Positions 55,487 through 64,000 of a DNA stretch of 64,000 nt are shown one piece after another. Position 1 is the stretch's first letter. Each line of letters opens with the position of its first letter. The notes beneath the pieces are model-generated. The model ran no database searches. It saw nothing but the letters and a program-made list of their open reading frames with translations, and was not told the origin of the DNA. A program made the translations under genes and the position numbers. Source of the stretch: Siphonodentalium dalli (Eukaryota > Mollusca > Scaphopoda > Gadilida > Siphonodentaliidae); assembly GCA_032622095.1 (NCBI GenBank), contig CP136064.1, forward strand, positions 6,009,512-6,073,511, in the 5' to 3' direction.

Positions 55487-56470
55487 TATTGTCCCCCGAT
55501 GTTCTGAAAGAAAAGGGGGACTATAGAAACGGGCTCTGTCCGTCCATTCGTCCGTCCGTCTGTTCGTCCGTCCATCACACTTTTGAGTACCTTCATGGTG
55601 TAATCATCTCCTCCTACAGATTGCATACCAGAGATTTGAAACTTTAGTATATTGTTGCCCATATATTGAAGATGTGCAACATGAATATAGATGACAGAAA
55701 AAATATTTTTTTACGGAGTTATTAACCCTTTTTGACTTAGAAAATTTCGACATTTTTTAGAATTTTCTGTATGAAGGTACCTTCATGGTGTAATCAACTC
55801 CTCCTACAGTTTTGAAAGAAAATGGGGACTATAGAAACGGGCTCCGTCCATCCGTTCGTCCGTCCGTCACACTTTTGAGTACCTTCTTGGTGTAATCATC
55901 TCCTCCTACAGATATCATCCCAGAGATTTTAAACTTCAGAATATTGTTGCCCATATATTGAAGATGTGCAACATGTATATATATGACGGAAAAAATATTT
56001 TTTGACAGAGTTATTAACCCTTTCGACTTAGAACATTTTTTAAATTTCTTTAACTAAGCGGCATCGACTTGCCATGTTGTCGGGGGACACTGGTCGGCTG
56101 ACCTTTTATTATTATTATGTAATCAGTCCGTCTGTCCATCAACATTTTGGTTTCCAGATGATAGCTTGAGTTTAGATTATTTGATCACAACTAAACATGG
56201 CATGTTGCTCAGTCATATGAAAATACAGGTCAAGTTTGAATATGGGTTTGGCCCGATGATTTTTGCCAGAGTTATGGGCCTTTTTCGATTTGGGAAAATT
56301 ATATTTTACGTCAATATTTTGGTTTCCAGATGATAACTTGAGTTTGGATTATTTGATCACAACTAGACTTGGTATATGGCTCAGTCATACCAAAATACAG
56401 GCCAAATTCAAATTTAGGTTTGGTTCGATGATTTGTTCCTGGAGTTGTGGGCCTTTTTTACTTTTAATAA
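55487..56470. repeat. Dispersed repeat with two ~300-bp units
   Basis: Two units (from about 55490 and 55800) share gggactatagaaacgggctc, cgtccgtc runs, acacttttgagtaccttc, gtgtaatcatctcctcctac and tgttgcccatatattgaaga. A further part to 56470 repeats tttccagatgataRcttgag. No coding frame. Confidence 0.75.
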
Positions 56471-56888
56471 GTAAATAAATAAAGACATTATTTCTTGAAA
56501 ATAACAAATTTGGAAATTACTCTTTTGTTAGTATTCGTGTGCAGTAAATAAAAACAACTGGAATTGGATGATGTCACTAATGGGGAATTCCAAACTTTAT
56601 CTATTCAAACGCTGAATAGGAGATGGATCATTGCAGAATTACGCTGTCACTACTTTCTCAAAAATAAAACGGGCGGTTGATTAAAGGTCTTTCACCTGCA
56701 TTTTCCGGAATAACATTACAACTGTCACTGCAAGTCAAAACTGAGCAAACACAATCAAATAATGAAAAAATAATAAATCTGATAGCGAGTATGCACAATC
56801 ACAGTTAAATTTAACTTAACATATTTTAATGAGGGGCAGGTGCCTGAGAAACAGAACATTAATATTATTTTCCCTAAATAATATCATT

Positions 56889-56930
56889 TCTGTTATTTCC
56901 AGCCTAATAATATAATTCTGTTATTTCCAG
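56889..56930 (+). repeat. Duplicated 3' splice site before the exon at 56931
   Basis: TTCTGTTATTTCCAG occurs twice, ending at 56902 and 56930, 28 bp apart. The second abuts the exon. Confidence 0.85.
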
Positions 56931-56977
56931 CATTTGGGAGAGAAACTGCAGGAAATAGAAGAAGAGCAGAAGAAGAA
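56931..56977 (+). CDS. GLE1: GLE1 short exon, coiled coil
   Basis: Acceptor TTATTTCCAG, donor AAGAA|GTAAGT; phase 0 in, phase 2 out. It encodes HLGEKLQEIEEEQKK. Reading past the donor gives AAG-TAA. It fits in frame between the exons at 55140 and 59145. Confidence 0.65.
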
Positions 56978-57388
56978 GTAAGTAATAGCACAGTAGCAGT
57001 TAGTAATAGCACGGTAGCAGTAAGTAATAGCACGGTAGCAGTAAGTAATAGCACGGTAGCAGTAAGTAATAGCACGGTAGCAGTAAGTAATAGCACGGTA
57101 GCAGTAAGTAATAGCACAGTAGCAGTAAGTAATAGCACGGTAGCAGTAAGTAATAGCACGGTAGCAGTAAGTAATAACACGGTAGCAGTAAGTAATAGAA
57201 CGGTAGCAGTAAGTAATAGCACGGTAGCAGTAAGTAATAGCACGGTAGCAGTAAGTAATAGCACGGTAGCAGTAAGTAATAGCACAGTAGCAGTAAGTAA
57301 TAGCACGGTAGCAGTAAGTAATAGCACGGTAGCAGTAAGTAATAGCACGGTAGCAGTAAGTAATAGCACGGTAGCAGTAAGTAATAAT
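56974..57388 (+). repeat. 21-bp minisatellite with GTAAGTAATAG donor, about 20 copies
   Basis: Unit GTAAGTAATAGCACGGTAGCA; the first copy is the authentic donor of the exon at 56931. Every unit carries a consensus 5' splice site (GTAAGT). The opposite-strand frame repeating LLLTATV is a by-product of the 21-bp period. Confidence 0.95.
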
Positions 57389-57446
57389 GTAGTCATTTTC
57401 ACACTAATTATGCTGGCCCGACCGATGTCTGGCTCGACGTATAAAA

Positions 57447-58173
57447 CAGGCGAAAGATTAATAAGATGGAGTCAGGTCGGTAACAGATAACATATATTTT
57501 ATGATTTGTAAGTAAGATGGAGTCAGGTCGGTAACAGATAACATATATTTTATGATTTGTAAGTAAGATGGAGTCAGGTCGGTAACAGATAACTTATATT
57601 TTATGATTTGTAAGTAAGATGGAACAGATAACATATTTTATGATTTGTAAGTAAGATGGAGTCAGGTCGGTAACAGATAACATATATTATATGATTTGTA
57701 AGTAAGATGGAGTCAGGTCGGTAACAGATAACATATATTTTATGATTTGTAAGTAAGATGGAACAGATAACATATTTTATGATTTGTAAGTAAGATGGAG
57801 TCAGGTCGGTAACAGATAACATATATTATATGATTTGTAAGTAAGATGGAGTCAGGTCGGTAACAGATAACATATATTATATGATTTGTAAGTAAGATGG
57901 AGTCAGGTCGGTAACAGATAACATATATTTTATGATTTGTAAGTAAGATGGAGTCAGGTCGGTAACAGATAACATATATTTTATGATTTGTAAGTAAGAT
58001 GGAGTCAGGTCGGTAACAGATAACATATATTTTATGATTTGTAAGTAAGATGGAGTCAGGTCGGTAACAGATAACTTATATTTTATGATTTGTAAGTAAG
58101 ATGGAACAGATAACATATTTTATGATTTGTAAGTAAGATGGAGTCAGGTCGGTAACAGACAACATATATTTTA
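57447..58173 (+). repeat. ~51-bp minisatellite with GTAAGTAAG and acceptor-like parts
   Basis: About 15 units of gtaagtaagatggagtcagg, tcggtaacagataacatata, ttttatgattt, with some short 34-bp units (gtaagtaagatggaacagat). After the hAT insertion one more unit (59090-59144) ends taacatatatttttcag, the acceptor of the next exon, so the unit derives from the sequence before that acceptor. Confidence 0.9.
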
Positions 58174-59085
58174 CAGGGTTCTTACGTGGGTCTGGAATCC
58201 TGGAAAAGTTATGGAATTCAAAAATTTCAATTCAATACCCTTGAAAAGTCTGGAAAATGGGACCTTTTTTCACCCTACTATGGGAAAAGTCTTGAAAATA
58301 ATCTACCCCGAAATTCAAGGTCTTGAAAAGTCATGGAATATCCCAAGGCCGAGTTCTTAGGTAAATAAACGCTGTTACTTTCCGATCTTATCGTGTAAGC
58401 TTGCGATACCATCTCCATAGTCATAGTTGAACTACACGTTTTATGGTATGCCGAAACACGAATTGTCTCCCTTACCGGAACTCCTGTTTGACCGTTAAAT
58501 ATATCAGAATTTGACGTAAATAGTAATAGTAAACAAATATGCCTGGAAACTGTGTCTTCCGTGACAAATTGGTCACGGATACGTGGTTTGAAGCATGGAT
58601 AGATCGGGTACCAGAGAACCGGATGAAGGCGAAATGCCGACTGTGTGTTAAATCCGGAAAGTTAATAGATATTGCCAACATGGGTGAAGCGGCACTCATC
58701 AGCCACGCTGAATCAAAAACTCACATGGATGGCATAACAAACATGAAAAGTAACGGCACGAAGATGGCAGATTTTCTCAAACCTAAAACGACACCAGATC
58801 AAAAGGAAAAACCAAAAGCTGCCTCCATAAGTGAGTGTGTTGCAATCTGAGACTCTGTGGACTCTACACACAATTTCAACACACTCATCCTATAATTCAA
58901 ATGCAAGTGACCTGTTCAAGAAATTGTTCCCAGACAGCGCGGTGGCTAGAAATTTCCATTGCGGTGAGAGGTATGGAAAAGTTATGGAATTTTTTCACTG
59001 AAAAGTCTTGGAAATTTGTCCGAAAGTCTTGAAAAAGTATGGAAAAGTTATGGAATTTTACTCTCAGCTAGGTGTATGAACCCTG
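58174..59085. mobile_element. hAT element remnant inside the minisatellite
   Basis: Ends CAGGGTTCTTACG and GTATGAACCCTG with subterminal ggaaaagttatggaatt repeats at both sides. Flanks share TTTTA. Removing it restores an array unit (atatattttatgattt). It contains a BED-like zinc-finger frame at 58539-58850. Confidence 0.85.
58539..58850 (+). pseudogene. hAT transposase N-terminus with BED/U1-like zinc finger
   Basis: 103 residues starting MPGNCVFRDKLVTDTWFEAW. The finger is CRLC ... LIDIANMGEAALISHAESKTH, with C-x2-C and H-x5-H, as in the DNA-binding N-terminus of many hAT transposases. The catalytic and dimerisation domains are absent, so it is a truncated remnant carried by a non-autonomous element. 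It is in the same orientation as GLE1. Confidence 0.7.
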
Positions 59086-59144
59086 TTTTATGATTTGTAA
59101 GTAAGATGGAGTCAGGTCAGTAATAGATAACATATATTTTTCAG

Positions 59145-59434
59145 AGATGATGAAGTAATACAAAGAAAACAGATAATTGCAAAACTTCAGAAAGACACCC
59201 ACATCACCGTTGACACATTCGTGAAGACCTACGAACAGTTTCCTTTCAAGGAACATCTGACGGAAACAGCCCGGAGTTCAGTCGCTTTGGTTCAGCAGAT
59301 AAAAGCGACCGTTGATAAGACCGTCAGTGAGGCGCTGTCGTCTAATAAACTTCTCTCGTCAGCTAATATCAATAAGATCTCGCAGCTATCAATTCAGGCG
59401 AAAAACTGTTGGGACTTCCTCATTATTCAAATAG
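59145..59434 (+). CDS. GLE1: GLE1 exon, end of coiled coil
   Basis: Acceptor ATATTTTTCAG, donor CAAATAG|GTAGGT; phase 2 in, phase 1 out. It encodes DDEVIQRKQIIAKLQKDTHI, then FVKTYEQFPFKEHLTETARS and a helical stretch ending NCWDFLIIQI. In GLE1 the corresponding part follows the coiled coil. It joins in frame to the exon at 63854. Its last 30 bases plus donor are copied downstream. Confidence 0.65.
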
Positions 59435-59785
59435 GTAGGTGCAGGGCTTAAAATCAGAAGAGAATCGGAGGGACTTCCTCATCATTCAAATAGGTAGGTA
59501 CAGGGCTTAAAATCAGAAGAGAATCAGAATCATGGTTATTAAAACTGTTGGGACTTCCTCATTATTCAAATAGGTAGGTGCAGGGCTTAAAATCAGAAGA
59601 GAATCGGAGGGACTTCCTCATCATTCAAATAGGTAGGTACAGGGCTTAAAATCAGAAGAGAATCAGAATCATGGTTATTAAAACTGTTGGGACTTCCTCA
59701 TTATTCAAATAGGTAGGTGCAGGGCTTAAAATCAGAAGAGAATCGGAGGGACTTCCTCATCATTCAAATAGGTAGGTGCGGGCTT
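59405..59785 (+). repeat. Array made of the end and donor of the exon at 59145
   Basis: Six copies of gggacttcctcattattcaa|ATAG-GTAGGT with intron start gcagggcttaaaatcagaag, arranged as about three ~120-bp higher-order units. The stop TAA in gcttaa is in frame, before the second donor. Confidence 0.95.
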
Positions 59786-59888
59786 AAAATCAGAAGAAAA
59801 TCATGATTCTTAATCTGATTCTCGTAAAAGCAGCTGATTCGCTGCAGAGATGCTATATTTTGATTCTCGCAAACTTTTATGAATTTCA

Positions 59889-60135
59889 ACCCTGCCATTA
59901 CTAGAGCTTCCTGAAATTTTGTGAAAACCCTGTGCCAATGCATTCTCTTATATATGTGATTCTCCTGCAGGGAGCCTTGCATATATACGAGAATACATTG
60001 GCCTAACAATATTTACCTTGACCTTGTAAGCCAGTGCATTCTCTTATATATGCGAAGTTCCCTATGGGAGACTCACATAAATAAGAGAATGAACTGGCAC
60101 ATGATCTTTAATGCTGCACTAGCGCAGCTCCTAGT
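59889..60135. mobile_element. Family-2 MITE, termini eroded
   Basis: Left part ccctgccattactagagcttcctgaa, hairpins at about 59934-60001 and 60028-60096, right part atctttaatgctgcactagc. TTAA ends are no longer recognisable. Confidence 0.65.
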
Positions 60136-61361
60136 GATATTCCGATAATCGGAATCGACCATCGGCAGATAATAGCCCATCGGATATTAATCGTACCTCC
60201 CAGTTGAACATCGGCTTTTACCAATTGTCAAAACAAACAAAAACGTTTTAGTATCTAAGTGCAATATGCACGCTTTAACAAACGTATGCAATACAACCGT
60301 AGTATTGAATGTAAAACGCAGTTGTAACAACCTAAAAAGAAGCTATTGGCATCATCCACACAGTCTTATATGATTATATATAAGCATGGCAATACACCTG
60401 CCCGACATATCCGGTGTCATATGAAGGTATTGGTTCAATCGCATGGACACGAAATAGATTAAAAGAAAGCTGTAAACAGCTAACCTCATTACAATATAGT
60501 TTCATGTTGAGCACATGCCATGCTGTGACGTCACATGCTATGTCAATAATTTGAAGCACACACTGAATGAATATTAGTACAGTCGCGATCAGAACTGTCT
60601 TCAATAACGACCAATTGGCCTTTTCGTCTGCATGGGACAATATGGTGAAGTATAGTTCCAAATTGCACTTGTTTTTTTTCCATTCCTCGAATCGCCAAAC
60701 TTGTAGTGATGCTCTCATTACAAGTTACAGCGAACACACTTAATTTTCCGTGTAATACCCATTCGCTTCCCGGTCAGACTATTGGTCAATGATACCTCCT
60801 CCTTATCGACAATGGCATGTCTCCAAGTAGTTGGTGTTGGGCCCTTTCTTGGGAGCTTGCAGCTGGTTTTTCATCGGGCTCTCATCGTGTACTGGGACAC
60901 GGCCCAACCCACTCAAGATTTGGTTCGGAGGTTGGTTCTATTGTTTTTAAGGGGGGTCTTCTTTATAACTTGCGGCTTTTGCTGCCTGGGTTAGCCTGTT
61001 AGGTGCGTTATTAGTATTTAGCCATCCCTGAGTTTATAATACCCGGCTGGGGGATTTCTTGTCAACGGGTATTTTTCTATTTCCATTTCCTTAGAACATG
61101 GATGCTTCTCCCCTTTCTGGGGGGGGGGGGGGGGTGTTACCCGTACCTTTCCCGGCAAGTACTCGGCTGATACATTATTAGCCCTAAGTTCCGATGTGAA
61201 TGTCGTCTCCGTCTCCATGTCTTCTGAAGCTATTTACTTTACTTGCAGGGGTCTTAAACTCTTAAGTGGCCACTTTTTGTTCGTTTGAGCTTGCTGACAG
61301 GTATTAGTTTTAGGATGTAATATTACATTGGCTTATGATCCTATTGTGCATGTGTATATGT
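60136..61361. other. GLE1 intron, no feature
   Basis: AT-rich sequence without recognised exon or repeat family, apart from a run of about 14 G at 61121-61134 and an imperfect inverted stretch near 60140-60200 (cgataatcggaatcg). Confidence 0.5.
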
Positions 61362-62412
61362 TAGTGCTGGGACGGTTGGGGTTTTTTCCTAACCGGTTAA
61401 CCACGGGCATTAACCTAACCATAACCGGTTAACCGCTACCAGCATTACCCTAAGTACGAGATTGAATACACTGGTCACTATATCGGCAAAACAAGTGTTT
61501 ATTACGCGTCCCGGAAACGTTGATATACATGCGATCACAAACGATGTTTTAGTCGTACAATGCGTTCCCATTACGGCGGTCATAGTTGTAAATGTGTATA
61601 AATTAGTTCAGTTTTGAGCCCAAACAAACTAAAATATAATACCGCATAAACAACGCTTGATTGCAAACCCTTCAGCGACGAAATATAGTTCCTCCCTTGT
61701 GTATATCCCGGACACGATTAGCCCAAACAAGGTACTGAAGGTAGGTATACTGTTGTTTAGTAATGTTTACTAGTGTTTGTGTATAGGCAGGTATGTATTA
61801 ATCACAGTGGCTACACGATGTTACTTCAATTATTTCATAAACAAATTCAAACAAAATTAAATCGTCGCGATTCATTATTACGCAAGCCCCAGCCAGTGTT
61901 TAGGAAATAAAGTTATCGAACACATCACTAGATATACTCTGATTTCCCACTCCCAGTAGGCCTGTGTTTTTTTCTGGATGTGCGACTTCATATTGGATGT
62001 TGATCCACAATAAACGAATCGCGTTCGACGGGCCTTCCTTATCGCCCATTTCTTCTTTTTTTCCGTCATCTTCAATTAGAATTAAATGTCCCCAAACGTT
62101 CGATTTCCGTTTTTGTAGGTCTTCTGTCATCGCTTTGAGACGAACTAATGGTAATGACAAAGGGGGGGAGTTTCAAGAAAACAGACATACTATTGATGAC
62201 GTAGTAAAAGTCTAGACTTGATTGCTTTGATGTATGCCGCGGTGCGCGTGCAGCCGGAACGTCATGTAATGCCGCTAAAGGAAATTGGCATTGAATGTGT
62301 AGCAAGTGATTCACAGATTCAATATTACGGTTATCCGGTTGTGGCCTCCTCCAACCGGTTGACACGCGTAACCGAACCGTAACCGGTTATCCGGACAACC
62401 GTCCCAGCACTA
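61362..62412. mobile_element. hAT element remnant, 1051 bp
   Basis: Ends TAGTGCTGGGACGGTT and AACCGTCCCAGCACTA, with perfect 8-bp duplications GTATATGT at 61354-61361 and 62413-62420. Subterminal aaccggtta motifs occur repeatedly at both ends. It includes a broken zinc-finger frame on the minus strand. Confidence 0.9.
61878..62160 (-). pseudogene. Broken BED-type zinc finger of a hAT transposase
   Basis: Two overlapping minus-strand frames together show KRKSNVWGHLILIEDDGKK and then AIRKARRTRFVYCGSTSNMK-SHIQKK. The order VWGH...YCGSTSNMKSHI fits a BED finger; a frameshift separates the halves. The rest of the transposase is absent. Confidence 0.6.
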
Positions 62413-62425
62413 GTATATGTATACA

Positions 62426-62454
62426 AGTTACAGCTCACATCATGAAAGGGTTAA
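62426..62454. mobile_element. Fragment of family-2 MITE right end
   Basis: Only cacatcATGAAAGGGTTAA and a few adjoining bases remain. Confidence 0.5.
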
Positions 62455-62930
62455 GGCCTGTGGTGATATTTACTAATTGATTGCTGTTTGTTGAAGCCAA
62501 ATTCTCCCGCTAGATAGATCCATGAAATTTGTGTTGCAACCAATGTTTATTATCATACACCCACATTAAAATTTGACTTATTGTTATTTGCGTTTTTTAT
62601 TCAGCAATATAATTTAAATATGACGTCATTTGAATCATTTGAATCTCGAGAAACAGACGAGAATGTAAAAATATTTCGTTATGGTGTCGTGAAAATTAAT
62701 TGAAATGTTAAGGTGTCATGAAAATTAAGTGAAATGTGACCGTATATATTTGTAACAGCAATATACAATTCACACAGCAAAAATTTAGTAATGCTGACTG
62801 TTTAGTTTTCAATGACCTAAAGTTACCTTGTCCAAATTACTATTTCTTTCGACTTCAGTGGTGCACAATATATGATTTGAGTTGAGGAACCGTAAACAAA
62901 TATCTTCTTCACATATGATCGTCATGGTAT

Positions 62931-63388
62931 TCAAGCCCGAGTTTAGTGTGCCTGTCATTTGGAAAGTGAGGTCCCCCAGAGGGTGAATTTACTGATGCTA
63001 TCCCGCATAGCTGGCTAGCATCACTAAATTCACCCTCTGGGAACCTCATTCTGCTTAGGCCTCATCTTCTCTGTAAAGTTTCTTTATTATCAAATTTCTA
63101 TAGAAACTTCTTCCCATAGTATTTCTTATTTAGTTTAGTTTCTCTATATTCCCAAATTGGCAGACGACACATAGCATAATCGAGGTTCCCAATGGGTGTA
63201 CATCACAATATCCACCATTTTGGAACTACAATCTGAGTCTATGTCTCCCAAAGCAGAGGAGGCCATGCAGAATGAGGTCCCCAGAGGGTGAATTTGGTGA
63301 TGCTAGCCCACTATGTGCGATAGTGTAAATAAATTCACCCTCTGGAGACCTCATTCTGCAAATGACAGGCACATTAACTCAGGCTTGA
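62931..63388. mobile_element. Complete family-4 MITE
   Basis: Termini TCAAGCCCGAGTTTAGTGTG and CACATTAACTCAGGCTTGA, flanked by TGGTAT on both sides (likely target duplication). It contains hairpins at about 62965-63055 and 63267-63360 and all internal blocks, so it serves as the reference copy of the family in this window. Confidence 0.85.
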
Positions 63389-63853
63389 TGGTATTATCAC
63401 TTGTCGAGTTTCATGAATAAAAAACATAATTACTGAATCGGGTATAAGTGGTCTATGTATCCGCATGCTATAACAAGATACTGTCAATTTTGTTTCTGGT
63501 GATAATATTCATCATCTATTATTCTGAAAATAATTTCCGATCTACCATAGCCACCGTGACCTTGTGTGCCCTCCCAAACTCTTGTTATGATGTCCACGCT
63601 TGTCCATGTATATTTCCAGTAGAATTTTTACTAGACTGACAAATATTCAAGGTGGAGAAAATAAATAGATTTTGAAAATTGAAATCAAATAACTGAGTTT
63701 TGAAGGTAGGTTACTAGAATCAAATCAAATATTTTTTACCATCGAAGCCTAAGAAATAGTACATTATGGGTGTTGAATCTGACAGGGCATTTTTAACTAA
63801 CACATTTAGTTTGTCAAGCCATCTGACATTTTATTCATTTGTCCAAATGACAG

Positions 63854-64000
63854 AATCTGCTGAGAAAGTGGGTAAAGTTTCTAAGCAGAAAGAGTTAGAA
63901 AAACAGCGACTTGAACTGGAAGAGAAACAGAAAACCTTGCATGAACAGATCGAGAGAGAGAAAAGGGTTCTACATGAAAAAGAGGCTGCAGCTACACAAT
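63854..64000 (+). CDS. GLE1: GLE1 exon, coiled coil, cut by window edge
   Basis: Acceptor CCAAATGACAG, phase 1 as required. It encodes ESAEKVGKVSKQKELEKQRL and continues as a Glu/Lys/Gln-rich coiled coil to the edge. In GLE1 a second charged helical stretch precedes the conserved C-terminal domain, which should lie to the right. Confidence 0.6.

Larger units (their letters stand above)
23352..64000 (+). other. GLE1: GLE1 gene (span, 3' end outside window)
   Basis: GLE1 is a nuclear-pore-associated protein that binds inositol hexakisphosphate and activates the DEAD-box helicase DDX19/Dbp5 during mRNA export. The visible exons are 23352-23426, 46104-46227, 47555-48056, 54105-54253, 55140-55200, 56931-56977, 59145-59434 and 63854 onward. 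From 46104 onward all phases agree (2, 0, 2, 0, 2, 1). They encode a Ser/Asn-rich linker, then the long coiled coil that precedes the GLE1 helical domain; that conserved domain would be to the right. Identification rests on the first exon (LKxSSKGKL, as at the human N-terminus) and the coiled-coil pattern. The first exon leaves in phase 0 and the next needs phase 1, so at least one exon is missing between them. Confidence 0.65.

Noticed and set aside
56893-57402. Minus-strand frame repeating LLLTATV
   Set aside because: Product of the 21-bp donor array read backwards; no start context or splice support.
3139-60096. CRISPR-like direct repeats
   Set aside because: The recurring blocks are hairpin MITEs with TTAA termini in an animal genome; there are no regular spacers or cas genes.

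Overview
The window is animal nuclear DNA: AT-rich, with spliced genes, long introns packed with transposable elements and minisatellites, and no bacterial-style gene packing. The repeat content (TTAA-flanked MITEs, hAT elements with 8-bp target duplications, a Ty3/Gypsy element, dispersed repeats rich in 'gtccgtccgtc') and the divergence of the proteins from vertebrate orthologues suggest a lophotrochozoan, probably a mollusc. The phylum is an inference from sequence character; no search was run.

Three host genes can be supported. (1) 1-10912, plus strand: the last four visible exons of DNA topoisomerase II (TOP2), encoding the charged C-terminal domain and ending in the family's terminal GR-[SA]-RK-x-VKY-acidic motif. 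(2) 21532-23157, minus strand: a complete, intronless, 541-residue protein arginine methyltransferase 3 (PRMT3) with its C2H2 finger, SAM-binding motif and double-E loop. (3) From 23352, plus strand, past the right edge: the mRNA-export factor GLE1. A first exon lies head-to-head with PRMT3 across a 194-bp putative bidirectional promoter. Seven further exons lie between 46104 and 64000, and all their splice phases agree. At least one exon between 23427 and 46103 is missing or unrecognised, because the phases there do not join.

GLE1 intron 1 holds a 15.1-kb LTR retrotransposon on the minus strand (24060-39188). Its 255-bp LTRs look identical by eye, and it has a near-perfect target duplication and a polypurine tract. 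It encodes a gag-like region, an integrase with a C-terminal PHD-like finger, and a GC-rich, frame-broken C2H2/TatD-like module. No reverse transcriptase frame is visible. A later GLE1 intron (48057-54104) holds a 4.8-kb fold-back element carrying a broken copy of another gene family.

The most unusual signal is at splice junctions. At six of the ten visible 5' splice sites (TOP2 exons A and B; GLE1 exons at 54105, 55140, 56931 and 59145) the end of the exon plus its GT donor has been tandemly copied into the downstream intron, 3 to about 20 times. In five of the six, an in-frame stop codon lies between the first and second donors; in the sixth the second donor shifts the frame. Only the original donor therefore preserves the protein. 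Related duplications affect 3' splice-site regions (6830, 56931, 59145, 46104) and the stop-codon region of TOP2. This looks like a gene-boundary-associated tandem-duplication process.

The rest is mostly mobile DNA: more than twenty copies of a roughly 65-bp near-perfect hairpin shared by MITE families with different termini, a second hairpin family, 213-bp palindromic TA-flanked MITEs, and several non-autonomous hAT elements.
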